From Acidobacteriota bacterium (lineage in GTDB: Bacteria; Acidobacteriota; Terriglobia; Terriglobales; Acidobacteriaceae): a stretch of DNA of 64,000 nucleotides. How positions within the stretch are numbered: position 1 is the stretch's first letter; each line of letters opens with the position of its first letter. The stretch lies in contig JAFDVP010000007.1 in the NCBI GenBank assembly GCA_018268895.1, positions 310,001-374,000 on the forward strand. Direction: 5' to 3'. This document shows, in pieces, positions 1 through 7,341 of this stretch. The notes below the pieces were generated by a model. It saw only the letters and a list, made by a program, of their open reading frames with translations. It was not told where the DNA came from and made no database searches. Made by a program: the position numbers and the translations under genes.

Positions 1-857
1 TTCTCCCTCAGAAAGTCGCGGTAGAGCGTCAAGGCGTTTGTCAGAAGAGGGTGGCCTGCGGGTAGGTCGAGGCGAAGGACACGCAGGCCTTCGCGCAGGT
101 CCTGCTCTGCATCGACGCGGTCGCCGGTGCGGTCTTCCGCAAAGCCGAGCGCCATGTGCGTCTGGCCCGAAGCGAACGAGTCGGCATCGAAGTTTTTGCC
201 GACGATCTGCATTGCCAGCTTTGCGGCGCGCAGGCCTTCGCCGCAGTGACTGTTCTGGCACGAGGCATAGACGAACGTCACCATCGCCGACGCTCGGCTC
301 TCGTCGGTCGCATCGGGCAACGTTGCCATGGCGTGGACCGCCTGCGCTGAGTAGCGCTCCGCCAGCTTGTTCTTGCCCATGAGGAGGTATCCATCGGCAA
401 GCCATGCCTGCGCCCGCGCAATCTGCAGGGGCTCGCCGAGTTTTTCGAAGATGGCCAGCGAACGCTTGCGGCAGTTCTCCTGTGCATCGAGTTGCCCGGT
501 CATTCCATACAGAGAGCCCAGGTCGCCCAGCGTTACGGCATAACTCTCCAGCGCATGGCCGCGCTCGAACAGGCCAAGAGCGTGCGTGTAGGCGGTCTCG
601 GCTTCAGTGAACTGCGCAAGGTCCTGATAGGCGGAGGCCATCTTTGCCCACAGATTGCCAAGCTGGGTCTCGGTCAGCTTCAGATCGGCTGCGTTAGCGA
701 TTGTCGTTTGATAGCGGGCGATACGCTGCGCTGTGTCCTGCGACCCGGGGAGCGGGACAACGGCATGTGCCGGGATTACAGACAAGGATGCGGCAAGCAG
801 CGACGTCAGGGCGCGTGTGCGCGTCGCTCCGCGCAGGAAGGAGGGGCAGCATCGCAT
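1..857 (-). CDS. Exported TPR-repeat protein (3' end outside window)
   Basis: The frame is open from an ATG at 857 to the window edge (285 codons, no stop). A good ribosome site (GAGGTGAG) lies just upstream of the start. The N-terminus (about residues 9-36) is basic and then hydrophobic and ends in a PAHA-type cleavage site, so a Sec signal peptide is likely. The rest is alpha-helical with TPR-like units, for example LGDLGSLYGMTGQLDAQ, LWAKMASAYQDLAQF and AQAWLADGYLLMGKNKLAE. Such proteins mediate protein-protein contacts; no catalytic domain is visible in the part present. The missing C-terminus could hold a CHAT or other domain, so the function is left open. It lies about 165 bp downstream of the glycosyltransferase on the same strand. 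Confidence 0.75.
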   Translation of the reverse strand, partial: MRCCPSFLRGATRTRALTSLLAASLSVIPAHAVVPLPGSQDTAQRIARYQTTIANAADLKLTETQLGNLWAKMASAYQDLAQFTEAETAYTHALGLFERGHALESYAVTLGDLGSLYGMTGQLDAQENCRKRSLAIFEKLGEPLQIARAQAWLADGYLLMGKNKLAERYSAQAVHAMATLPDATDESRASAMVTFVYASCQNSHCGEGLRAAKLAMQIVGKNFDADSFASGQTHMALGFAEDRTGDRVDAEQDLREGLRVLRLDLPAGHPLLTNALTLYRDFLRE

Positions 858-1022
858 GGCTCACCTCGTGTGAGGAGAGACGCGGGCCACGTCACGAGGT
901 TCCGCAAATGTGACCAGTTCGCAAAGAGCAGGGACGAAGTGACGAATGACGGTTTAAGGGGAAGCTCGTCGAGCCTGGTATTTGCTCGCCGGTTGACTGT
1001 TGCCGAAGGAAGAAGCTCGTGC

Positions 1023-2192
1023 CTATTTCAATATGCGGCCGTTGCGCAGGTGGAAGCGTTCGCCGCGCCACACGATGGTGTCGCCGGCGAAGCTCCACGC
1101 CCAGAAGCCGAGGGCGAACAGGTCGCGCACCGGCAACAGCCACAGGTCGCGCAGCACCTGGCGGTCGCCGAGCATGCCGACGCCGATCGCGAGCGCCACG
1201 GCCACGCGCACCAGAACGGCGAGGGTGAGCAGCGTGAAGCTCTCGAAGACGAAGCCGCTGGCGATGCAGGCGAAGATGGCCCACGGCTGGCAGTAGGTGA
1301 TGCCAAGCCCCACGTAGCCGAGCTTGCGCGAGTCGCGCGTGGATCGCGACCAGCGCAGCTGATGGTCGACGAAGCCGCGGAAGGTATATGCGGGTACGGA
1401 GGTCTCGACCACCTCGTCGCAGAGCTCCACGCGATAGCCGGCGGCGGCGATGCGCGCGCCCATCTCGTAGTCGTCGGCGAGGTACTCGACGAGGGGTTCG
1501 AGCCCGCCGGCAGCGTTGAGCGCAGTCTTCGTCGTCGCCAGCGTCGAGCCCAGTCCAAAGCGGATGCCGCCTTCGAGCTTCCGCGCCGTGAGCACGCCGG
1601 GGAAGAACTCGGTGGAGATACCCAGCGCTTCAAGCCGCGACCACAGGCCCGCGCGGTCGGCGCTGTGGCCGATGTAGGGAGCGGTGACCATGCCGACGGG
1701 CTTCGCTTCGCCGCGCGGCGCGAAGACGTTCATCACGCGCGTCAGATAGTTTGGCGAGACGAGGATGTCGCTGTCGTTTACGATCACGTGCTCGTACCGC
1801 GCCTCGGGCAACATCTGTACCAGGTTGCTGACCTTGCCGCTGGTGCCCAGCCGTTGGGCGCAGAGCACGAGCCGAATCGCACGCTCGGGGAACTCGGCCA
1901 TCAGGCGGTGGATCTCGGCGACGGCGGGGTCGTCCATGCTCGAGACGCCGAAGACGATCTCGTAGGCGCTGGAGTACTCCTGCTTGCAGTGGCTGACGAA
2001 CCCGGCGTACATGCGCTGGTCCACGCCCTTGACCGGCTTCAGGATGGTGACGCCGGGGGCGAACTCCCCAGTCTGCGCGCGTCGCCGCACGGTGCGGTCG
2101 AAGTCCCGTGCGCTCCAAAGCGCCAGCGCCATGTAGACGATTCCGGCTACGGCGAGCAGCGCCGTGACACCTGCAATCCATGTCGCCAGCAT
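1023..2192 (-). CDS. hpnI: HpnI-like membrane glycosyltransferase (hopanoid head-group type)
   Basis: This 389-residue GT2/GT21-like glycosyltransferase has one N-terminal membrane helix (about 3-26) and several C-terminal helices (about 300-365). The catalytic signature is complete: NDSDI at 139-143 (the DxD-type metal site), ADDYEMG at 239-245 and QLRWSR at 278-283 (the QxxRW motif of processive and ceramide-type transferases). This architecture matches HpnI, which transfers N-acetylglucosamine to bacteriohopanetetrol, and the related ceramide glucosyltransferases. No other hopanoid gene is in the window, so the substrate is inferred from family resemblance only. A ceramide or other lipid glycosyltransferase is the main alternative. 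Confidence 0.8.
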   Translation of the reverse strand: MLATWIAGVTALLAVAGIVYMALALWSARDFDRTVRRRAQTGEFAPGVTILKPVKGVDQRMYAGFVSHCKQEYSSAYEIVFGVSSMDDPAVAEIHRLMAEFPERAIRLVLCAQRLGTSGKVSNLVQMLPEARYEHVIVNDSDILVSPNYLTRVMNVFAPRGEAKPVGMVTAPYIGHSADRAGLWSRLEALGISTEFFPGVLTARKLEGGIRFGLGSTLATTKTALNAAGGLEPLVEYLADDYEMGARIAAAGYRVELCDEVVETSVPAYTFRGFVDHQLRWSRSTRDSRKLGYVGLGITYCQPWAIFACIASGFVFESFTLLTLAVLVRVAVALAIGVGMLGDRQVLRDLWLLPVRDLFALGFWAWSFAGDTIVWRGERFHLRNGRILK

Positions 2193-2262
2193 CTTTTCAG
2201 TCTACCGGCTCGGGGAGAATGCGTGTGTTCGTTGTTGTTTCGTTCTACCTGTTTATTAAAAG

Positions 2263-2329
2263 TGTCAGCCTGAGCGAGCCGCAGCGGAGAGCCTGCCCTG
2301 AGCGAAGTCGAATGGGAAGGACCTGCATT
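2263..2329. repeat. Interspersed repeat family A (CCTGAGCG...AGGACCTGCATT)
   Basis: The copy contains CCTGAGCGAAGTCGAATG and AGGACCTGCATT. The same words recur in direct or inverted form at 5858-5989, 15421-15556, 42412-42483 and, as a fragment, near 57000. It occupies part of the 341-bp gap between the glycosyltransferase and the anti-sigma gene; nothing else but the family C copy is seen in that gap. Confidence 0.75.
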
Positions 2330-2356
2330 GTGCAATTTTCCCCAGCAACAAATCGG

Positions 2357-2465
2357 CGGGTGCCCATCCTTCACGAAGTGAAGGGTGGGATGAATTTCGT
2401 TCGTGCCCGTTCGTGCCTGGTTCCTCCCACCCTTCGCGATGAAACCGCGAAGGGTGGGGCACCCG
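2357..2465. repeat. Interspersed palindromic repeat family C (GGGTGCCCATCC...GGATGGGGCACCC)
   Basis: The outer arms read CGGGTGCCCATCCTTC and GAAGGGTGGGGCACCCGG and face each other. Inner arms are GGGTGGGATGAA and its partner TCCCACCCTTCGCG. A full second copy is at 9562-9671. Half copies lie at 16326-16351, 25868-25904, within the thrS reading frame and within an MFS reading frame. Confidence 0.8.
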
Positions 2466-2533
2466 GCGAAGCGGATTCATCCAAAGCGAGCTTAAGTCGA
2501 GGATCGCAACGACGCTTTGTCATGGAAGAACTT

Positions 2534-3322
2534 TTACTTCGTCTGCACCGATCGAATCCTGCTCACCAGATCGGCGAGCCTTGCCTGATCGGCGTCGCTG
2601 ACGGCGACGGCTTCGAGGTCGCCAGTGACGAAGCCGTCCACGTGAAAGCCGGAGCGCTCGGCGCGCAAGCCCTTCAATGGAATTGCAGAGGATCGCTGCT
2701 GAACGAAGACCGAGACGCGATGCTTGCCGAGGCTATAGAGAAGCTGCGCCACCGGGCGATTATGCAGGTAGGTCAGGTTGGCTCCGTCCAGCGTTGTATC
2801 CGCCGGAAGGTTCTCCGGAAGATTGAAGCTGAACGGCAGCTTGCCCTGGAACCACGGTTTGACGGTATGCCTGTCAGACGAGATCACCTGCGGCGGCGCA
2901 TTGGCTGCGAGTGTGGCGATGTGCTGGTCGCATACCTCGCTTACGGTCTGCGACGACAGAAGAGCTGACCGCTGCCAGACACCGGCACCGATGGCGAGAA
3001 AGAGCACAGCGGCAGCTGCGCCCCAACCTAACGTTCCCCACCGGCCTTTATCGGACGACCTTGTCTCCGTCGCGCGACGGGCTTCTTCAGATCGTTCACG
3101 CTCCTGCTTTGCCATGCCGGCAAGCCGCTCCTTGAGGCCGGGCGGGGCGGTGTAGCGCTGGCCCGTTCTTGCGACCGTGGTCTTCAGCAATGCCTGTGCC
3201 AGCGCGTTTGAGGTGCAGGGCGGGCACGCGGCAAGGTGCTCGTTGACGCTGGCCATTTGCGCGGAAGAGAGCTCGCCGTCGGCCAGCGCGCTTAGGGTTG
3301 CCGCACTCAGATGCTCGGTCAT
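2534..3322 (-). CDS. Anti-sigma factor, zinc-finger (zf-HC2) type, membrane anchored
   Basis: This is a 262-residue protein. Its N-terminal cytoplasmic domain carries the H-x3-C-x2-C anti-sigma zinc motif (H29, C33, C36 in NEHLAACPPC). One transmembrane helix follows at about 99-116, then a ~145-residue periplasmic domain. The start overlaps the stop of the ECF sigma gene by four bases (ATGA), so the two are translationally coupled, the usual arrangement for a cognate pair. The family binds and inactivates its sigma factor until a periplasmic or redox signal releases it. What the periplasmic domain senses cannot be read from the sequence. Confidence 0.9.
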   Translation of the reverse strand: MTEHLSAATLSALADGELSSAQMASVNEHLAACPPCTSNALAQALLKTTVARTGQRYTAPPGLKERLAGMAKQERERSEEARRATETRSSDKGRWGTLGWGAAAAVLFLAIGAGVWQRSALLSSQTVSEVCDQHIATLAANAPPQVISSDRHTVKPWFQGKLPFSFNLPENLPADTTLDGANLTYLHNRPVAQLLYSLGKHRVSVFVQQRSSAIPLKGLRAERSGFHVDGFVTGDLEAVAVSDADQARLADLVSRIRSVQTK

Positions 3323-3921
3323 GCGCCGGTCCCCCTGACTGCCGGACGATAGGTGTTGAGCGATTCACGCAGTTGCTGCCGCGCGCGCGAGATGCGCGAC
3401 ATCACTGTGCCAATGGGAACGTCGAGTACGGCAGCGATCTCCTTGTACTTCATCTCTTCGACGTCGCACAGCAGAACGACCTCCAGCAGTTGCGGCGGAA
3501 GCTGCTCCATTGCCGCTTCGACGGCGGCACGGTCGGACATACGCAACAGGTTTACTTCGGGCGACTGCCTGTCGATCACAGCCTCGGGATACGCAGCGGG
3601 GCCGGAGTCGTCCTGCTCGTTCAGCTCATCGTCCAGCGCTACTGTTCTTCGCGCCGCGAGTCCCGCACGTGATGTAAGAAAGGTGTTGCGCAGGATGCGG
3701 AAGATCCAGGAGCGAAAGTTTGTGCCTGCTTCAAAACCGGCAAAGCCGCGCAGGCCTTTGAGAAACGTCTCCTGCACCAGGTCCTCCGCCTCGGCTGGAT
3801 TGCGGCAAAGCCACGAGGCCACGTTATAGAGCGAAGGCAGCAGCGGCAGCGCGAGGTCCTCAAACGCAGGCGTTTGAACCGCACCTTCTGTAGCCGCGCG
3901 TTTCCAGGGCAACAACCGCAT
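3319..3921 (-). CDS. ECF-type RNA polymerase sigma factor
   Basis: This 200-residue protein has sigma region 2 (about 25-100, including DLVQETFLKGLRGF for core binding and FRSWIFRILRNTFL) and region 4 (about 130-185, with KYKEIAAVLDVPIGTVMSR as the helix-turn-helix). Sigma regions 1 and 3 are absent, as in group IV (ECF) sigma factors. It is the first gene of a two-gene operon with its anti-sigma factor. It is divergent from the metallophosphoesterase gene, with a strong palindrome in the shared upstream region. The regulon is unknown, but the divergent exported enzyme and cytochrome genes are obvious candidates. Confidence 0.93.
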   Translation of the reverse strand: MRLLPWKRAATEGAVQTPAFEDLALPLLPSLYNVASWLCRNPAEAEDLVQETFLKGLRGFAGFEAGTNFRSWIFRILRNTFLTSRAGLAARRTVALDDELNEQDDSGPAAYPEAVIDRQSPEVNLLRMSDRAAVEAAMEQLPPQLLEVVLLCDVEEMKYKEIAAVLDVPIGTVMSRISRARQQLRESLNTYRPAVRGTGA

Positions 3922-3971
3922 CGCCTGACTCGCCTCTCCTCTCGCTCTAACGATGAGAACCGGGGGGCCCT

Positions 3972-4002
3972 GAATTTATTTCATCGCGAATGAAATAAAT
4001 TC
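3972..4002. promoter_or_regulatory. Perfect 13-bp inverted repeat between divergent ECF and metallophosphoesterase genes
   Basis: The arms GAATTTATTTCAT (3972-3984) and ATGAAATAAATTC (3990-4002) are exact reverse complements around a 5-base centre CGCGA. The element is AT-rich in a GC-rich setting and lies 50 bp upstream of the ECF start and 38 bp upstream of the metallophosphoesterase start. That suits an operator for a dimeric regulator. A transcribed hairpin is the alternative. No U-tract follows, so it is not a normal terminator. Confidence 0.6.
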
Positions 4003-4030
4003 CTCTGCCCGCAGTTTACGTCGGCAGAGG
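4002..4030 (+). promoter_or_regulatory. 5'-leader hairpin overlapping the metallophosphoesterase ribosome site
   Basis: CCTCTGCC (4002-4009) pairs with GGCAGAGG (4023-4030) around a 13-base loop. The ribosome-binding sequence GAGGAG (4027-4032) lies partly in the 3' arm, and the ATG follows at 4040. If the leader is transcribed, this stem could hide the ribosome site. It directly abuts the 13-bp palindrome. Confidence 0.45.
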
Positions 4031-4039
4031 AGCTACGAG

Positions 4040-5026
4040 ATGAAGAATAACGATAACCCCACGCCCACGCACGAGCCATCAACAACAACAGAGACAGCCG
4101 CGAACGACGGGATCGACCGCAGAAACTTTCTGAGCTGCATGGCCTGGGCAGGCACCGGCCTGCTGTGGACGATGGCAGGCGGAGTCCCCACGTCCAAACT
4201 GTTTGCCGCGACCGGCCAGGCCGCGCACACCGCCAGCTCCAGCTTCAGCTTTGTGCAGATCAGCGACAGCCACATCGGCTTCAACAAGGCCGCCAACCAG
4301 GATGTTACGGGCACGCTGAAGACGGCGATCGACAAGATCAACGCCCTCCCCACAGCGCCTGACCTTCTGCTGCATACGGGCGACATCACGCAGTCTTCCA
4401 AGGCGAGCGAGTTCGACACCGCGCAGCAGATCGTCAGGGGCGCGCGCGCCGGGCAGACCTTCTACGTTCCCGGCGAGCACGACACCGCCATCGACGACGG
4501 CGCGCTGTACCGCGAGCGCTTCGGCAAAGGCACGGTGGGCAACGGCTGGTACAGCTTCGACCACAAGGGCGTGCACTTCATCGGGCTGAACAACGTGCTT
4601 CAGATCGATGCCATGGGCAAGCTGGGGCCGGATCAGTTGAGCTGGCTCAAGAAAGATCTCGCAGCGCTCTCCGCCTCGACGCCGATCGTCATCTTCGCGC
4701 ACATTCCGCTGTGGATGGTCTACCCGGAGTGGGGCTGGGGTACGCAGGACGGCGCGGAGGCGCTCTCGTACCTCAAGCGCTTTGGCTCGGTCACGGTGCT
4801 CAACGGCCACATTCACCAGGTGGTGCAGAAGGTCGAGGGCAACGTGGCGTTTCACACCGCAACCTCGACGGCGTTTCCGCAACCTGCCCCGGGCAAGGCT
4901 CCGAACGCCGGGCCGATAGTGGTGCCCGCTGGCAAGCTGCGCAGCGTCCTCGGCATCACCGAGGTGAACTACATCGCGCGCCACAGCCATCTCGCCATCA
5001 TCGACGCATCGCTGGATAAGTCATAG
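4040..5026 (+). CDS. Tat-exported calcineurin-like metallophosphoesterase
   Basis: This is a 328-residue protein with a twin-arginine signal (R27-R28 in DRRNFLSCMAWAG) and a hydrophobic stretch to about residue 48, so export in folded form is likely. The five metallophosphatase motifs are present: D76-x-H78, G114-D115, GEHD at 145-148 (family consensus GNHD/E; Asn replaced by Glu), H221 in FAHIP and GHIH at 256-259. These bind a dinuclear metal centre that cleaves phosphomono- or diesters. The start has a GAGGAG ribosome site. The next gene follows after 2 bases, indicating an operon with the cytochrome. The substrate is unknown. Confidence 0.9.
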   Translation: MKNNDNPTPTHEPSTTTETAANDGIDRRNFLSCMAWAGTGLLWTMAGGVPTSKLFAATGQAAHTASSSFSFVQISDSHIGFNKAANQDVTGTLKTAIDKINALPTAPDLLLHTGDITQSSKASEFDTAQQIVRGARAGQTFYVPGEHDTAIDDGALYRERFGKGTVGNGWYSFDHKGVHFIGLNNVLQIDAMGKLGPDQLSWLKKDLAALSASTPIVIFAHIPLWMVYPEWGWGTQDGAEALSYLKRFGSVTVLNGHIHQVVQKVEGNVAFHTATSTAFPQPAPGKAPNAGPIVVPAGKLRSVLGITEVNYIARHSHLAIIDASLDKS

Positions 5027-5028
5027 AC

Positions 5029-5823
5029 ATGCAACGTTGGAACATTGTCTTTTATTCGACGATAACGCTTGCGCTATCGCTCGTGCTGGCCCGCGTTCAT
5101 CCCTTCGGTGACGCGGGCCTCTATGCCCAGACAAAGACGCCGCAGAGCAGCATCATGCAGCACTCCTCAGTACCGCCGGAGGTGCGTGCGACGCTGATCG
5201 CCAAATGCGCGGACTGTCACTCCACGCAGACGCGCGCGCCATTCTACGGCCATCTCGCGCCGTTCTCCTGGCTGATGGAGCGCGACATCATGAAGGCACG
5301 CGACGAGATGAACCTCACCCTGTGGGACACCTACTCCGCCGACAACCGGCAGACGCTGACGGCGAAGATCGTGCAGCAGGCGCGCTCGCGCAAGATGCCC
5401 GTATTGCAGTACACACTGATTCATCGCGACGCCAACCTTACCGACGCAGAGATTCAGCGTCTCGTTGCGTGGTCGCACGAGATGTCTCCTGCTACGCCTG
5501 CTGACTCCGGAGCGTCGCTTTCGCCGGGCGATGCCGCGCGAGGCAAGCAGGTCTTTGAGAAGCGATGCACCGGATGCCATGCGATCGAAACCAGTCGCGA
5601 AGGCCCGGCGCTGGGCGGCGTCTATGGCAGAAAATCAGGAAGCTATGCGGGCTTCGTATACTCCGACGCACTGAAGAAGGCTGGCATCGTATGGAACGAC
5701 ACCACACTCGACCAGTGGCTTACCGATCCCGACGCTTTTGTATCCGGTAACAACATGGACTTCCATGTCGCTAAGCCGCAGGAACGCAAGGACGTCATCG
5801 CCTTTCTCAAGACCGTGAAATGA
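5029..5823 (+). CDS. Periplasmic cytochrome c with N-terminal haem-binding domain and C-terminal class I domain
   Basis: This 264-residue protein has an N-terminal signal/anchor (about 7-22) and two CXXCH haem c sites. CADCH at 60-64 lies in a domain resembling the 'haem-binding domain' family (PF14376-like, with WSHEM near 148-152). CTGCH at 180-184 lies in a mono-haem class I cytochrome domain with GPALGGVYGRKSG and a distal Met in GNNMDF. The start is 2 bases after the metallophosphoesterase stop, so the two genes form one operon. It is probably a periplasmic electron carrier. How it relates to the phosphoesterase is not known, but the tight coupling suggests a shared pathway. Confidence 0.9.
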   Translation: MQRWNIVFYSTITLALSLVLARVHPFGDAGLYAQTKTPQSSIMQHSSVPPEVRATLIAKCADCHSTQTRAPFYGHLAPFSWLMERDIMKARDEMNLTLWDTYSADNRQTLTAKIVQQARSRKMPVLQYTLIHRDANLTDAEIQRLVAWSHEMSPATPADSGASLSPGDAARGKQVFEKRCTGCHAIETSREGPALGGVYGRKSGSYAGFVYSDALKKAGIVWNDTTLDQWLTDPDAFVSGNNMDFHVAKPQERKDVIAFLKTVK

Positions 5824-5857
5824 ACGATGGCCGGGTACCTACTGTATCCGAGAAAAG

Positions 5858-5989
5858 TGCCATCCTGAGCGAAGCGGCGCAACCGCGCAGTCGAAAGGAC
5901 CTGTATTTCGCATCTCCCAAGGAGTAATCCATTGGCACGTGCAAAATGCAGGTCCTTTCGACTTCGCTGCGCTCCGCTCAGGATGACAA
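5858..5989. repeat. Repeat family A, inverted pair
   Basis: The left arm (CATCCTGAGCGAAGCGG...GTCGAAAGGACCTG) and right arm (GCAGGTCCTTTCGACTTCGC...CGCTCAGGATGACA) face each other across about 35 bp. The pair could form a long hairpin. It lies between the convergent cytochrome (+) and permease (-) genes. Confidence 0.8.
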
Positions 5990-6008
5990 AATACTGGGAC
6001 TGCACTGC

Positions 6009-6068
6009 CGGGTGCCCCATACGTGCAGTTTCATCGCATGTGTGGGACATTCGCGCAACGCGCGAACC
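6009..6068. repeat. Degenerate repeat of family B (GGGTGCCCCATA...TGTGGGACATTCGCGC)
   Basis: It begins CCGGGTGCCCCATA and ends with a GTGTGGGACATT / GCGCGAAC segment. It resembles the family B copies at 9464-9525 and 37151-37213, but the ATCTGGCG hairpin core is lost. Confidence 0.5.
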
Positions 6069-6092
6069 GTCTTCCCCCATCTGCCTCACCGC

Positions 6093-7340
6093 TCATTCAT
6101 ACCGCAAGGCCTCGATCGGGTTCAGATTGGCGGCCTTCCACGCCGGGTAGATCCCGAAGATCAGCCCGATGCCGCACGAACAGGCGAAGGCCGTGAAGAT
6201 CCATGCCGCCGACAGCGCCGCCGGAAAGAAGAAGTGGATCGAGTAGCCGATCAGGCTTCCGCCGAGCACGCCGATGATGCCGCCGACGGCGCACAGCGTC
6301 ATCGCCTCCAGCGTGAACTGCGTCATAATCATGGGCCTGGTTGCGCCGATGGCCTTGCGCACACCGATCTCGCGCGTGCGTTCCGTCACCGAGACCAGCA
6401 TGATGTTCATCACGCCCACGCCGCCCACCATCAGCCCCACGGCCGAGAGCGACAGCATCAGCGCGAATAAGCCAAAGGTGATCTGGTCCCACAGCCGCGT
6501 CAGCGAGTCGGTGCCGAAGATGGCGAAGTTGTCCGGCGCGTCGTTCTTCACCTTGCGCCTGCGCCGCAACAGCTCCTCCAGTTCGTCCTGCACCAGCGCC
6601 TTGTTCTTCTGGTCGTCGAACTTCAGGCTGATCCAGTAGTCCAGCACCTCGGGGTGGATCTTGTGGAAGGTCGTCACCGGGAAGTACGCCTTGTTGTCCT
6701 CGGGGTTCTTACCTCCTCCAAAGGCCTGCGGACGCTTGCCCATCACGCCGATGACCGTAAACACCATGCCGCTGATGGTGACGTCCTTGCCGATGGGGTC
6801 CTGCACGTCGAAGAGCATGTCCGCGGTATCGTTGCCGAGCACGACGACGTTGGCGGCGCGCTCCACGTCGCCGTCTTCAAAGAAACGCCCTTCCTTGATA
6901 TCGAGATCGTAGACGTCCTTCACGCTCGCCGTGTCGCCTTCGAGCACCGTGCCCTCGATATTTTTGGAGCCGTACTTCACCGCCACAGTGCCCTGCACGC
7001 CGCGCTGGTCGCGGTACTGCAAACCCGGCGTTACGGCGACGACGTGCGGCAGGTCTCGCATCGCCATGGCGTCGTCGTAGGTCAACTGCTTGCGCGTCAG
7101 CATCTCGGTCGTCGGGCGCACGCCGATCACGGGAAAGCGGAAGACCCAGATGACGTTGGTCCCCAGCGACTCCACCAGGTTCGAGACGTTCGAGTTCAGG
7201 CCATTGATGACCGACGAGATGATGATGACGGTCATCACGCCGATGACGATGCCAAGAATCGTCAGGCCGCTGCGCAGCTTGTTGGCGCGCAGTGTGTCGA
7301 GCGCCATCGTTACCGTCTCTTTTGTATCGGCGATTCGCAT
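6093..7340 (-). CDS. MacB-type ABC transporter permease (FtsX fold), second of a pair
   Basis: This 415-residue protein has an N-terminal membrane helix (about 20-50, TLRANKLRSGLTILGIVIGV), a large periplasmic MacB_PCD-like domain (about 55-275) and three C-terminal FtsX helices. The family signature VSVTERTREIGVRKAIGATR lies between the helices. It starts one base after the stop of the upstream permease, so the two are coupled. MacB-like proteins are mechanotransmission permeases for lipoproteins, peptides or drugs. No ATPase domain is fused and none is encoded beside it, so the energising partner must be elsewhere. Confidence 0.9.
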   Translation of the reverse strand: MRIADTKETVTMALDTLRANKLRSGLTILGIVIGVMTVIIISSVINGLNSNVSNLVESLGTNVIWVFRFPVIGVRPTTEMLTRKQLTYDDAMAMRDLPHVVAVTPGLQYRDQRGVQGTVAVKYGSKNIEGTVLEGDTASVKDVYDLDIKEGRFFEDGDVERAANVVVLGNDTADMLFDVQDPIGKDVTISGMVFTVIGVMGKRPQAFGGGKNPEDNKAYFPVTTFHKIHPEVLDYWISLKFDDQKNKALVQDELEELLRRRRKVKNDAPDNFAIFGTDSLTRLWDQITFGLFALMLSLSAVGLMVGGVGVMNIMLVSVTERTREIGVRKAIGATRPMIMTQFTLEAMTLCAVGGIIGVLGGSLIGYSIHFFFPAALSAAWIFTAFACSCGIGLIFGIYPAWKAANLNPIEALRYE

Positions 7341-7341
7341 C

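Noticed and set aside
492..2273. 593-codon open frame on the + strand
   Set aside because: It is antisense to the HpnI-like gene, has no family resemblance, and its His/Ala/Glu-rich composition is typical of the opposite strand of a GC-rich gene.
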